From contig SFII01000001.1 of assembly GCA_004555335.1 (NCBI GenBank), positions 6,509-70,508 on the forward strand: a stretch of DNA of 64,000 nt, written 5' to 3'. This document shows positions 28,269 through 37,007 of the stretch, one piece after another (position 1 is the first letter of the stretch; each line of letters begins with the position of its first letter). The notes beneath the pieces are model-generated. The model was not told the origin of the DNA. It made no database searches and saw only the letters and a program-made list of their open reading frames with translations. Source of the DNA: Coriobacteriaceae bacterium. GTDB taxonomy: Bacteria; Actinomycetota; Coriobacteriia; Coriobacteriales; Eggerthellaceae. The translations under genes and the position numbers were made by a program.

Positions 28269-29030
28269 ATGAAGCCGTTTGCAAGGAAGGGAATAACGGT
28301 AGGCGAGGGGATGCCGAAGACAATCGTCCCCATCATGCCCCGCGATCTGGACGCTGCCCTCGAAGCTGCGGATGATGCAGTGCGGGCCGGTGCGGATTGC
28401 GTCGAGCTCAGGCTCGATTTCTGCGACGAGGTGCGTGACGAGTGCGCGATGGCAAAGCTATGCGCCCGTCTTGCGGGGCACCTCGAGGGAACCCTGCTGT
28501 TGGTGACCTTCCGCTCGAAGGACCAAGGGGGCCAGGAAACGCTTCCCCCCGATGCCTACGAGTGCCTGATCGGTGCGGTGGCATCCGTCGGGGGCGTCGA
28601 TATGGTGGATGTGGAAATAGGCTTCGGCGACGAGGCTGTTTCCCGCATGTGCGCTCTCATCCGCGAAGCGGGGGCCGTCCCCGTGGTCTCCCATCACGAT
28701 TTCCAGAAAACCCCCGAAGAGGGCGAATTGGAAGCGCTGCTCGCACGCATGGAACGCCTGGGCGCGGGCGTCTGCAAGTTCGCCGTCATGGCGGCGGATA
28801 CCGCCGATGCCCTGCGCGTCATGCAGGCAACCGAGCGCTATTCCCGCATTTCCCAAGTGCCCCTGCTCACCATGGCGATGGGTCCGGCGGGTGGCGCGAC
28901 CCGTGTGCTCGGAGAGCTTTTCGGCTCGAGCATGACCTTCTGCGCGCTCGGTCGGGCCTCGGCGCCCGGCCAGGTGCAGATCGGGCAGGCGCGTGCGCTC
29001 ATGCAGGGAATCCACGAGATTTCGCGGTAA
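28269..29030 (+). CDS. aroD: Type I 3-dehydroquinate dehydratase
   Basis: 253 residues. Class I enzyme forming a Schiff base with 3-dehydroquinate on the way to shikimate and aromatic amino acids. Family residues are in place: E46 and R48 in VELRLDF, H143 in VVSHHDF, and the Schiff-base lysine K170 in VCKFAVMA; PLLTMAMGPAGGATRV follows. GGAGAGGGG precedes ATG 28269. No other shikimate gene is nearby. Confidence 0.95.
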   Translation: MKPFARKGITVGEGMPKTIVPIMPRDLDAALEAADDAVRAGADCVELRLDFCDEVRDECAMAKLCARLAGHLEGTLLLVTFRSKDQGGQETLPPDAYECLIGAVASVGGVDMVDVEIGFGDEAVSRMCALIREAGAVPVVSHHDFQKTPEEGELEALLARMERLGAGVCKFAVMAADTADALRVMQATERYSRISQVPLLTMAMGPAGGATRVLGELFGSSMTFCALGRASAPGQVQIGQARALMQGIHEISR

Positions 29031-29091
29031 CGGCCCGTCTTAGGGCGGATGGGTTCCGTGCTTCGCGCGGGACGGCAGAGAAAGGGGTCTC

Positions 29092-29850
29092 ATGGAGGCA
29101 AGGGAGGCAAGGAAGCTGCTCGAGCAGGTTGCTTCGGGGGATGTGACCGTCGATCAGGCGCTTGCGCGCTTCCAGACCGCGCCCTTCAGCGATTTGGGTT
29201 ACGCGAAAGTCGACCATCATCGCGCCCTTGCCCAGGGAGTATCCGAGGTGATCTACGGCGAGGGCAAGACGGCAGGCCAGATCTTGGGGATATGCCGTTC
29301 CATGGAATCCGCGGGCCAGAAGCGGGTGCTCATCACGCGCCTCGACAGCCAGAAGGCGCAAGCCCTTTCCCCAGACCTCGATCTGGAATACTTCGAGCTG
29401 CCCCGCGTGGGTCTGATCGGCGGCATGCCCCAACCGGACGGCGCGGGCTATGTGGCCGTCGCCTGCGCGGGGACGAGCGACCTTTATGCCGCGGAGGAGG
29501 CGGCGCTTACCGCCGAGGCCCTGGGAAGCCGGGTGCTCCGCCTCTATGACGTGGGCGTTGCCGGCATCCATAGGCTTCTGGCGCATTCGGACGAGATCGC
29601 GCGCGCCCGGGCGGTCGTCGCGGTTGCGGGCATGGAAGGCGCCCTGCCGAGCGTCGTTGCCGGTTTGGCTTCATGCCCGGTGATCGCCGTTCCCACGAGT
29701 GTGGGCTACGGGGCATCGTTCGGGGGCGTGGCTGCCCTGCTCGCGATGCTCAATTCCTGCGCAAGCGGGATTTCCGTGGTGAATATCGACAACGGATTCG
29801 GTGCGGGCTATCTTGCCTCGATGATCGATCATATCGGTGTCGTAGAATAG
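29092..29850 (+). CDS. larB: Nickel-pincer cofactor biosynthesis protein LarB
   Basis: 252 residues. LarB carboxylates the pyridinium of nicotinic acid adenine dinucleotide and removes AMP, the first step to the nickel-pincer nucleotide used by lactate racemase LarA and related enzymes. The C-terminal half is a PurE-like (AIRC) domain: VAVACAGTSDLYAAEEAALTAE, RLYDVGVAGIHRLL, AVAGMEGALPSVVAGL and NIDNGFGAGYLA. The N-terminus (LLEQVASGDVTVDQAL) is typical. A larC-like gene follows after 51 bases; larA and larE are not in the window. Confidence 0.93.
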   Translation: MEAREARKLLEQVASGDVTVDQALARFQTAPFSDLGYAKVDHHRALAQGVSEVIYGEGKTAGQILGICRSMESAGQKRVLITRLDSQKAQALSPDLDLEYFELPRVGLIGGMPQPDGAGYVAVACAGTSDLYAAEEAALTAEALGSRVLRLYDVGVAGIHRLLAHSDEIARARAVVAVAGMEGALPSVVAGLASCPVIAVPTSVGYGASFGGVAALLAMLNSCASGISVVNIDNGFGAGYLASMIDHIGVVE

Positions 29851-29901
29851 ACCCGGTGTCGGGTGGTCTTCCCGGCATCTTGAAGGGAAGGGGCGACTTA
29901 C

Positions 29902-30477
29902 GTGAGCGGGCTTCATTTCGATTTCAGGGAAAGTGCCACGAGGGCATCGATCATCTCCCAGCTTGGAAAGCGCCTTGAAGAGCTCGGGATCGAGGATGAT
30001 TCCGAAGAACGCGTGGCCCGCGCGGGCGTTCCCGCCGTGCATCATCATGATTACCGCGAGGTGCTTGCGACCATCGATGCCTTGGAGGGCGTGAGCGGAA
30101 AGGTCAGATCCGACATGCGCGGGATCTACGGGATCCTCTCGCGTGCCGAGGCGCAGGCGCATGGGGTTGCCGCAGGCCAAGAGCACTTCCACGAGGTGGG
30201 TAACGCGGTGGGCATCGAAGGCGTGCTGCGGGTGTGCCTGATGATGGAGACGGCCCATCCGAGCCGCATCACGGCAACGCCCGTCCAGGTGGGGTTGGGG
30301 ACCGTGCGCTGCGCGCATGGCGAGCTTGCCATTCCCGCGCCCGCGACCGCGGCGATCCTTGCGCAGGGCATTCCCGTGCATCCCCTCCGCCTGGAAGGGG
30401 AGCTGTGCACCCCCAGCTCGGCGGCGATGATCCTGCATTTCGTGGATGGATTCGAGGAAGGGGCGACTTGTGGCTAG
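29902..30477 (+). CDS. larC: Short LarC-like protein (LarC1 region only)
   Basis: 191 residues from a GTG start with AAGGGG upstream. LarC is the CTP-dependent nickel insertase of the pincer cofactor and is usually about 400 residues (or LarC1 plus LarC2). This protein matches the middle of LarC: HHHDYREVLATID, AEAQAHGV, EHFHEVGNAVGIEGV, VGLGTVRCAHGELAIPAPATA and ELCTPSSAAMIL. The usual N-terminal DCFSGISGDM motif is not recognisable (it reads LHFDFRESATRAS) and the whole C-terminal LarC2 part is missing. The next gene is a VanZ-like protein overlapping by 8 bases, so no LarC2 follows in another frame. It may be a reduced but working version or a decaying gene. Confidence 0.8.
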   Translation: MSGLHFDFRESATRASIISQLGKRLEELGIEDDSEERVARAGVPAVHHHDYREVLATIDALEGVSGKVRSDMRGIYGILSRAEAQAHGVAAGQEHFHEVGNAVGIEGVLRVCLMMETAHPSRITATPVQVGLGTVRCAHGELAIPAPATAAILAQGIPVHPLRLEGELCTPSSAAMILHFVDGFEEGATCG

Positions 30478-30943
30478 GCGGAAGCGCGAAACGGGGGGAA
30501 GCGACGTCGCGCCCCGCAGAAGGGGTGTTCTGGCGACGGGGTTTTCCTGGCTGCTCGTCATCGCGTGGGCGGCTGTGATCTTCTCCATGTCGGCGCAGCA
30601 GTCGACGGGGCTTTCGTCCGGCTTCACCGGCCAGGTGCGGGAAGTCGCCGTGGGATTCCTCGCCTTGCTCGGCTTGGCTCCCGACAGCTTCTCAGTCATC
30701 TGCCATTTCGCGGAATACCTGGTGTTCGGCGCGCTGCTGGCGAATGCGTTCTCCTGCCGCCTCGGTTTGGGGAAGTCGTTTTTGCTCGCCCTTGCCTGCG
30801 CGAGCGTCTACGGTGCGGGCGACGAATTCCATCAGTATTTCGTTCCCACCAGGATGTGCGACCCCTTGGACTGGCTGACGGATACCCTCGGTGCCGCCCT
30901 GGGCTCGTTCGCCTGCGTGCTCGCGCTTCGAAGGCGTCGCTGA
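30470..30943 (+). CDS. VanZ-family membrane protein
   Basis: 157 residues with about four membrane helices. VanZ-like landmarks: FSMSAQQSTGLSSG after helix 1, CHFAEYLVFGALLA at helix 2, and YGAGDEFHQYFVPTRMCDPLDWLTDTLGA, the most conserved stretch of the family. GTG 30470 is chosen because GGAAGGGGCGACTT precedes it, the same 14 bases that precede the larC GTG. VanZ itself gives low-level teicoplanin resistance; most relatives have no known function. Confidence 0.88.
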   Translation: MARRKRETGGSDVAPRRRGVLATGFSWLLVIAWAAVIFSMSAQQSTGLSSGFTGQVREVAVGFLALLGLAPDSFSVICHFAEYLVFGALLANAFSCRLGLGKSFLLALACASVYGAGDEFHQYFVPTRMCDPLDWLTDTLGAALGSFACVLALRRRR

Positions 30944-30970
30944 TTCAGCCTGCGTCCTTGCGTGCTGCTT

Positions 30971-30979
30971 TGGTATCAT
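30971..30979 (+). promoter_or_regulatory. Extended -10 promoter of gatCAB
   Basis: TGGTATCAT (TGnTATnnT) lies 40 bases before the gatC ATG. The following T-G is shared with the elements at 36825 and 50822. Confidence 0.55.
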
Positions 30980-31019
30980 TGGCCCGTATGTGTAAAAACA
31001 ATCGCGAAGGTGAGCTTCA

Positions 31020-31328
31020 ATGACCCAGCATGTAAGCGAAAAAGACGTGCGCGCCATTGCAGAATACGCCCGCATCGGCCTGACCGACGAAGAGCTTCCT
31101 GCAATGACGGAAGACTTGAACGCTATCATCGAAAGCCTCAAGCCTATTACCGAGTACGACCTGGAGGGTGTCGAGCCCACATTCCATCCGGTCGGAGATC
31201 TTTCCAATGTGATGCGCGAAGACGTTGAGGGAACCAGCTTCACTCAGGAGGAAGCCCTCTCCAATGCGCCGAAGCAGCAGGACGGCAGCTTCCTGATCCC
31301 GTCCATCCTTGGTGGAGGTGAAGCATAA
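31020..31328 (+). CDS. gatC: Asp-tRNA(Asn)/Glu-tRNA(Gln) amidotransferase subunit C
   Basis: 102 residues. Small subunit that clamps GatA and GatB together. Begins with the typical helix (VSEKDVRAIAEYARIGLTDEEL); LNAIIESLKPITEYDLEGVEPTFHP and a C-terminal PSILGGGEA tail are standard. First gene of gatCAB; its TAA overlaps the gatA ATG by one base. Confidence 0.95.
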   Translation: MTQHVSEKDVRAIAEYARIGLTDEELPAMTEDLNAIIESLKPITEYDLEGVEPTFHPVGDLSNVMREDVEGTSFTQEEALSNAPKQQDGSFLIPSILGGGEA

Positions 31329-32824
31329 TGGATTTCGCTTGCATGGGCGTCGACGCCATCCAGGTGGGCCTGCGCGCGGGCGACTTCTCCGCGACCGAGG
31401 TCGCGCAGTCGTCTTTGGACCGCATCGAGCGCATCGATGGCGCGGTGAACGCCTTTCTGGAGGTAACCCCCGAACTCGCTTTGGCGAAGGCCGCCGAAGT
31501 GGATAAGGCCATCGCCGAAGGCAGCTTCGATCAGATGGGCCCCCTGGCGGGCGTGCCCGTTGCCTTCAAGGACAACATGAACCAGATCGGGACGCATACC
31601 ACCTGCGCTTCCCGCATGCTGGAGAATTACGTTTCCCCTTATACCGCAACCTGCGTCCAGAAGGTCATCGACGCCGGCGGCCTGCCCTTGGGCAAGCTGA
31701 ACATGGACGAGTTCGCCTTCGGGTCCACTACCGAGACCAGCGCCTTCGGAACCACGAAGAATCCCTGGGGCCTGGATCGCGTTCCCGGCGGCAGCTCGGG
31801 CGGCAGCGCCGCTGCGGTTGCGGCCGGCTTGGCGACGGTGACCCTGGGAAGCGACACCGGCGGATCCATCCGCCAGCCTGCGAGCTTCTGCGGCGTCGTG
31901 GGCGTGAAGCCCACCTATGGAGCCGTGAGCCGCTATGGCGTCGTTGCCTTCGGCAGCTCGCTCGACCAGGTGGGTCCCTTCGCGCGCAACGTCCGCGATG
32001 CGGCGCTCACCCTGAACGCGCTCTGCGGCCGCGACCCGCTGGATTGTACCAGCCAGGCCTGCGATTTCGACTTCACCGCGAACCTGGACCAGGGCGTCGA
32101 GGGCATGAAGGTGGGCATCGTTCCCGCCTTCCTGGACGCCGAGGGCCTGGACCGCGAGGTGCGCAATGCCGTGATGGGCGCAGCCGACAAGCTGGCTTCC
32201 CTGGGGGCGGAAATCGTCGAGATCGAGCTTCCCAACGCCCAGGCCGCGATCAGCGCATATTATGTCCTCGCCCCCTGCGAGGCCTTCTCCAACCTGTCCA
32301 GGTTCGACTCGGTCCGTTACGGCTACTGCGACCCCGGCCATAAGGATCTGGGCGGCCAGTACGAGGCGAGCCGTGCCCAGGGCTTCGGAGTCGAGGCGCG
32401 CCGCCGTATCATGCTGGGCAGCTACCTGCTTTCCTCGGGCGTGTACGACAAGTACTACTATCCCGCGCAGCAGATCCGCACGCTGATCACCCAGGACTAC
32501 CTGAATGCTTACCAGAAGGTGGATGTCATCCTGTCCCCCATCGCTCCCTCGGTGGCTTGGAAGTTCGGCGCCGTGTCCGATCCCACCAGCATGTACCTGG
32601 CGGATATGTTCACCATCTCCATCAACATCGCCGGCAACGGCGGCATGAACCTGCCTGTGGGGCTGGGCGAGGATTCCGGCATGCCCGTGGGCGTCCAGCT
32701 GATCGCCCCGCCGTTCAAGGATGCGAACATGCTCCGTGCCGCTGCGGCTTTGGAGCGCGAATACCAGTGCGTCGGCGTTGCCCCCGATTTTGCGGGTGAG
32801 GCGGCCGTGAAGGACGGTGAATAG
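31328..32824 (+). CDS. gatA: Asp-tRNA(Asn)/Glu-tRNA(Gln) amidotransferase subunit A
   Basis: 498 residues. Amidase-signature enzyme that releases ammonia from glutamine for GatB. The Ser-cisSer-Lys triad is intact: K81 in VAFKDNM, S156 in GGSSGGS, and nucleophile S180 in DTGGSIRQPA. The full signature region and the C-terminal MNLPVGLGEDSGMPVGVQLI are present. Encoded between gatC and gatB with essentially no gaps. Confidence 0.97.
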   Translation: MDFACMGVDAIQVGLRAGDFSATEVAQSSLDRIERIDGAVNAFLEVTPELALAKAAEVDKAIAEGSFDQMGPLAGVPVAFKDNMNQIGTHTTCASRMLENYVSPYTATCVQKVIDAGGLPLGKLNMDEFAFGSTTETSAFGTTKNPWGLDRVPGGSSGGSAAAVAAGLATVTLGSDTGGSIRQPASFCGVVGVKPTYGAVSRYGVVAFGSSLDQVGPFARNVRDAALTLNALCGRDPLDCTSQACDFDFTANLDQGVEGMKVGIVPAFLDAEGLDREVRNAVMGAADKLASLGAEIVEIELPNAQAAISAYYVLAPCEAFSNLSRFDSVRYGYCDPGHKDLGGQYEASRAQGFGVEARRRIMLGSYLLSSGVYDKYYYPAQQIRTLITQDYLNAYQKVDVILSPIAPSVAWKFGAVSDPTSMYLADMFTISINIAGNGGMNLPVGLGEDSGMPVGVQLIAPPFKDANMLRAAAALEREYQCVGVAPDFAGEAAVKDGE

Positions 32825-32825
32825 C

Positions 32826-34394
32826 ATGAAGACCATGGAAGAGGTCCTGAAGGACTGGGAGGCGGTTATCGGCCTGGAGGTCCATTGCGAGCTGACCAAG
32901 CTGAACACCAAGATGTTCTGCGGATGCAAGCTGGAGTTCGGTGCAGAGCCCAACACCCACACCTGCCCGGTCTGCCTGGGCCTGCCGGGTGCCCTGCCCG
33001 TGCCCAACAAGGCGGCCATCGAGAATATCGTGCTCGCCGGCTTGGCAACTAACTGCGATATCGAAAAGCACACCATGTTCTATCGCAAGGGCTACATGTA
33101 TCCCGACATGGCGAAGAACTTCCAGACCACGCAGGGCCCCAAGGCCTTCTGCATGAGGGGCTGGCTCGATTTGAACGTCGACGGCAAGGGCGCCTCCGAA
33201 CGTCCCATCATGGCGCAGCTGGAAGAAGGGGAGTCCGCGGAAAACGTGACCCGTACCGCCGAAGGCTACACGGCACGCGTGGGCATCACCCGCATCCACA
33301 TGGAAGAAGACGCCGGCAAGATGATCCACATGGGCGGCGGCGAGGGCCGCATCAGCGGCGCGACCCATTCGCTGGTCGACTACAACCGCGCGGGCACCCC
33401 GCTGATCGAGCTGGTCACCGAGCCCGACCTGCGCACCCCCGAAGAGGCGCGCCTGTTCATGCAGAAGCTCCGCCAGATCTTCCTTGCCCTGGGCATTTCC
33501 GACTGCAGCATGGAAGAAGGCAGCCTGCGCGCGGACGGCAACATCTCGCTGCGCCGTCGCGGAACCACCCAGTTCGGCACCAAGACCGAGCTCAAGAACA
33601 TCAACAGCTTCAAGAGCCTGCATGACGGCCTGGCATACGAGATCTGCCGTCAGGCGGAGGTTCTGGAAGAGGGCGGCATCATCTACCAGGAAACCCGCCA
33701 TTGGGATCCTTCCGCGAAGCGCACCATCGTCATGCGCGTGAAGGAAACCGCGGACGACTACCGCATGTTCCCCGATCCCGACCTGGCCCCCTACGACCTG
33801 TCCGATGAATTCATCGAGGCAGTGCGTGCGAAGCTGCCCGAGCTTCCCGACCAGAAGGCCGCCCGCTTTACCGAAAGCTTCGGCCTTTCCGGATACGACT
33901 CCCGCCAGCTGGTGGAGAACATGGCGACTGCCGATTTCTTCGAGGCCTGCATGCAGGATGCTGACGCGAAGCTGGCAAAGCCCTTGGCGAACCTGATCAA
34001 CAACGACATCGCCGCGCTCATGAATGCCGATCAGGACTTCGATCTGGCGTCGTCTCCGCTCACCCCGGCGCGTGCGGTCGCGCTTGTCGACCTGGTTGCG
34101 AAGGATGCCATTTCCTCCAAGCAGGGCAAGGAAGTGTTCGCCGCGATCCTGGAAGAGGACAAGGATCCTGCTGCCATCGTTGAAGAGCGCGGCATGAAGC
34201 AGGTCAGCGACACCGGCGCCATCGAAGCGGTCGTCGACGAGGTGCTTGCAGCGAATCCCGATAAGGTCGAGCAGTACAAGGGCGGAAAGACCGGCCTGAT
34301 CGGCTTCTTCGTCGGCCAGTGCATGAAGGCCATGAAGGGTCAGGGCAATCCCAAGCTCATCAACCAGATGCTTTCACAGAAGCTGGAAGGCTAA
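32826..34394 (+). CDS. gatB: Asp-tRNA(Asn)/Glu-tRNA(Gln) amidotransferase subunit B
   Basis: 522 residues. Kinase-amidotransferase subunit that activates the misacylated Asp/Glu and transfers ammonia. Landmarks: AVIGLEVHCELTK, CPVCLGLPGALPV, YPDMAKNFQTTQ, GITRIHMEEDAGKMIH, LVDYNRAGTPLIELVTEPDLR, and a C-terminal YqeY-like tRNA-binding tail. ATG 32826 lies one base after the gatA stop, with AAGGAC upstream. The presence of GatCAB implies indirect Gln-tRNA and/or Asn-tRNA synthesis. Confidence 0.97.
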   Translation: MKTMEEVLKDWEAVIGLEVHCELTKLNTKMFCGCKLEFGAEPNTHTCPVCLGLPGALPVPNKAAIENIVLAGLATNCDIEKHTMFYRKGYMYPDMAKNFQTTQGPKAFCMRGWLDLNVDGKGASERPIMAQLEEGESAENVTRTAEGYTARVGITRIHMEEDAGKMIHMGGGEGRISGATHSLVDYNRAGTPLIELVTEPDLRTPEEARLFMQKLRQIFLALGISDCSMEEGSLRADGNISLRRRGTTQFGTKTELKNINSFKSLHDGLAYEICRQAEVLEEGGIIYQETRHWDPSAKRTIVMRVKETADDYRMFPDPDLAPYDLSDEFIEAVRAKLPELPDQKAARFTESFGLSGYDSRQLVENMATADFFEACMQDADAKLAKPLANLINNDIAALMNADQDFDLASSPLTPARAVALVDLVAKDAISSKQGKEVFAAILEEDKDPAAIVEERGMKQVSDTGAIEAVVDEVLAANPDKVEQYKGGKTGLIGFFVGQCMKAMKGQGNPKLINQMLSQKLEG

Positions 34395-34439
34395 CCCGAA
34401 AAGCTTTCCCTGCTCGCGGTACGCCCCGGGCAGGAGCAG

Positions 34440-34466
34440 GCAGGCCGCCGACAGGCGGCCTGCTTT
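34440..34466 (+). terminator. Terminator of gatCAB
   Basis: Perfect 10-bp stem GCAGGCCGCC / GGCGGCCTGC with a GACA loop, followed by TTT, 45 bases after gatB. Confidence 0.85.
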
Positions 34467-34569
34467 GGCTATTTCGTGCGTTTTCGGCGCTTATGTCGGG
34501 CGCGTGATAGATTTAACGAATTGAGATTTTCGCGAGGTATCGCAACGCGGCATGCAGAAGGAGGAGAGC

Positions 34570-35586
34570 TTGGCTGAAAAGGCGCCCATATTCGATTATT
34601 CCTCGGCGCGCGACAGCGCGGCGTCTCCTGCATCCCGCAACCAGGCCCGTGCCGTGGGCCAGGCGCCCGCAAGCGACCTCGCACCTTTGGACGCCCCGGG
34701 CATTCCTGTGGGCAAACCCAGGCCCTCTGCAAGGCGTGCGGCCCAGGTGCGTTCCGCTTCCGCTGGGTCGTCTCGGCAGTCCAGCCTGAAAAGCGTCGCC
34801 ATGTCGCTTGAAAAACCCAATACTTCTGAAGCTTCGCCTGCTGCTGCCAAAGATCCGCGGGTGTCTTCGGATAGGCCCTCGGTTAAGCAGGCCGCTTCGC
34901 GGAAGGCGAAGAGCCCTTCCCAGAAGCGAAGCGACAAGAAGCGTGCAGCCAAAGGTGCGGACGATACCGCGCAGGACCTTGCGACGCGCGATCAGGGCGA
35001 TGTGGAAGATCTTCCCGCAAGCGGCAAGAAGATGCGTGGGAAGGCTTCCCAAAGGAAGGGGAGGGCATCCAAGGGTGCCCGTTCGGGCAAGCGCAGGCCT
35101 TTCCGCAAACCCCAGTCTGCGGGAGACTTGGCTTCCCTCATCACCAACGGCATCCTCGATCTGGCCTCTGCGGCGGTCGAGTTCGTGAAGAAACCCCACA
35201 GCAAGGCCTTCTACAGGGGGCTTGTGGCGGTATTGGCGGTCGTGGTAGCCCTCATGTTCATCTATCCTTCGGCACGCGATTATTATGTCGCCCTCCGCAA
35301 CAACGCGAAGAGCGAGGCCGAATATGCCGCTTTGCAGGAATACTACGACCAGCTGAAGGACGAGGTGGAAACGCTTAATTCCGACCAGGGCGTCGAAGAT
35401 GCCGCTCGTGACGAATTCGGCATGGTCATGCCCGGCGATGTATCCCTGAATGTGAAGGATCTGGAATCAGAGGCCGACTTCGACAAGGATCCCACCGATA
35501 TCGGCATCACCCCCGCGGGCAGCGTCGAGGCTCCCGAAGAATGGTACACGCCGTTCTGCGATTTCATTTTCGGTTACGACGGCTAG
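34570..35586 (+). CDS. FtsB/DivIC-like septum formation protein with long disordered N-terminus
   Basis: 338 residues. Residues 1 to about 205 are low complexity, rich in Ala, Ser, Lys and Arg, and turn strongly basic before the membrane. One membrane helix lies at about residues 212-235 (GLVAVLAVVVALMFIYPSA). A periplasmic-side coiled coil follows (AEYAALQEYYDQLKDEVETLN) with the DivIC-like ending DAARDEFGMVMPGD. FtsB/DivIC proteins link FtsQ/DivIB and FtsL in the divisome. The start is put at TTG 34570 because AAGGAGGAG lies 5 bases before it; an ATG 18 bases upstream has no ribosome site. Confidence 0.8.
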   Translation: MAEKAPIFDYSSARDSAASPASRNQARAVGQAPASDLAPLDAPGIPVGKPRPSARRAAQVRSASAGSSRQSSLKSVAMSLEKPNTSEASPAAAKDPRVSSDRPSVKQAASRKAKSPSQKRSDKKRAAKGADDTAQDLATRDQGDVEDLPASGKKMRGKASQRKGRASKGARSGKRRPFRKPQSAGDLASLITNGILDLASAAVEFVKKPHSKAFYRGLVAVLAVVVALMFIYPSARDYYVALRNNAKSEAEYAALQEYYDQLKDEVETLNSDQGVEDAARDEFGMVMPGDVSLNVKDLESEADFDKDPTDIGITPAGSVEAPEEWYTPFCDFIFGYDG

Positions 35587-35604
35587 GCGGGATACTGATC
35601 GTCC

Positions 35605-35630
35605 AAACGCCCTCTTCGCGGGGGCGTTTT
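35605..35630 (+). terminator. Terminator of the FtsB-like gene
   Basis: AAACGCCC / GGGCGTTT stem with a 9-base loop running into TTTT-G, 18 bases after the stop. Confidence 0.75.
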
Positions 35631-35669
35631 GCTTTGGATATGGATAGAAAGAACGCGAAAGGGGAATCC

Positions 35670-36599
35670 ATGAGGTTTGCCGCAATCGATATCGGAACCG
35701 TTACCTGCCGCTTGCTTATTGCCGACGTATGCGAAGGCGAGCTGACCGAGCTTCATCGCAGTTGCGCGATCACGAACCTGGGGCAGGACGTCGATGCGAA
35801 CGGATACCTGCTGGATAGTGCGATGCAACGCGTCGATTCCCAAATCGCCTGCTTCATGGAAACCATCGAAGCTTTCTCTGGTCCCGAAAATCCAGTCAAG
35901 ATAGTGGCGATGGCCACGTCTGCGAGCAGGGATGCCTCCAATTCCGCCGATTTCGTTGCGATGTTGGAACGCCGTGGGGTCTACCTTTCGGTCATCCCCG
36001 GGGAAAAGGAGGCTTCGCTCTCGTTTGCGGGCGCATCTTCTGATTTTGCAGGGGAGAATATCCTGGTCGCGGACGTGGGAGGCGGTTCGACCGAGCTCAT
36101 TGCAGGCATCGGGGGCGGCGAACCCATTGCCAAGCACTCTTTCAATATCGGCTGCCGCCGCGTTACCGAGCGTTTCCTGAAAAGCGATCCGCCGACGGAA
36201 GGCCAGCTCGCCAGTGCCATCGGGTGGTTCGAGCCCCAGTTCCGCAGCTTCTTCGAAGAGCTTGGCGCCCAAGGCTTCCGTCCCGAACGCATCGTTGCGG
36301 TTGCAGGGACGGCAACGAGCATGATCTCCATCGACAAGGCCATGGAAACCTATGATTCCTCGCAGGTCCATGGGGCCCGGATGAGCGCAGAACGGCTCTC
36401 GGAGATATCCGGGGAGCTTGCGGCCTTGGATAACGTGCAGCGGTGCCAGGTCGTGGGGCTCCAATCCGGCCGCGCCCCCGTTATCGTTGCGGGCACTATC
36501 ATCCTGGGCAGCATCTTGGAATGCGCCGGTTTGGATTTCTTCACGGCAAGCGAGCATGATATCCTGCACGGCATGATCATGGATGCGGCACGGCGATAG
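35670..36599 (+). CDS. Exopolyphosphatase / pppGpp phosphohydrolase (Ppx/GppA) family protein
   Basis: 309 residues, the short one-module form common in actinobacteria. ASKHA fold: phosphate-1 motif FAAIDIGTVTCRLLIAD, phosphate-2 motif ADVGGGSTELIAG, and GTATSMISIDKA. The catalytic glutamate is probably in the IPGEKEASLSF region. It degrades polyphosphate from the end or converts pppGpp to ppGpp; the sequence alone does not decide. The window also encodes ppk1, pap and rsh, so either substrate makes sense. AAAGGGGA precedes ATG 35670. Confidence 0.88.
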   Translation: MRFAAIDIGTVTCRLLIADVCEGELTELHRSCAITNLGQDVDANGYLLDSAMQRVDSQIACFMETIEAFSGPENPVKIVAMATSASRDASNSADFVAMLERRGVYLSVIPGEKEASLSFAGASSDFAGENILVADVGGGSTELIAGIGGGEPIAKHSFNIGCRRVTERFLKSDPPTEGQLASAIGWFEPQFRSFFEELGAQGFRPERIVAVAGTATSMISIDKAMETYDSSQVHGARMSAERLSEISGELAALDNVQRCQVVGLQSGRAPVIVAGTIILGSILECAGLDFFTASEHDILHGMIMDAARR

Positions 36600-36824
36600 G
36601 CCTGTGCGGGAAACACGATCGATACAAGCAAGCTGCAAGCCGTGCTGACGGCGGGGCGGACCCTCCTGCGCGAACCCGCCCCACCAAGTGCCTCAAAAGA
36701 GACCAGAAAAAGAAATACGCCCTGCTTCGTCACCCTGCATCCACCTATCCGTTTTCCATGCCGAATTCAAATAATTCAACTGTTGAGCTGGGCATATGCA
36801 ATTTCGTCATTCTTAGTGCTTGTT

Positions 36825-36833
36825 TGGTATCAT
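36825..36833 (+). promoter_or_regulatory. Extended -10 promoter of tRNA-Leu
   Basis: TGGTATCAT lies 13 bases before the first base of the mature tRNA, an ideal distance for transcription starting just ahead of the tRNA. This is the best positional support for the extended -10 motif seen elsewhere. Confidence 0.65.
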
Positions 36834-36846
36834 TGTCATGGACTAT

Positions 36847-36931
36847 GGGAGCGTGGCGGAATTGGCAGACGCAGCGGACTTAAAATCCGCCGCCTTCGGG
36901 TATGTGGGTTCGAACCCCACCGCTCCTACCA
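36847..36931 (+). tRNA. tRNA-Leu (anticodon TAA)
   Basis: 85 bases including an encoded CCA end. The acceptor stem GGGAGCG / CGCTCCT pairs with one G-T pair, followed by A-CCA. The anticodon arm is GCGGA-CTTAAAA-TCCGC, giving anticodon TAA at the loop centre, which reads UUA/UUG leucine codons. The long variable arm expected for tRNA-Leu is present (CGCCTTCGGGTATG region), and the T arm contains GGTTCGAACCCC. Confidence 0.95.
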
Positions 36932-37007
36932 ATCGCAATCAAGGGGCGGTCGGTGCGTGCATCGTGCCGCCCTCATGTTTGGATGACGGCCGAAAGGGTA
37001 TCGGGTT

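Noticed and set aside
30477..30943. Possible LarC2 in another frame after larC, as in the Lactobacillus plantarum frameshifted larC
   Set aside because: The bases after the larC stop encode a clear VanZ-family protein; none of the frames looks like LarC2.
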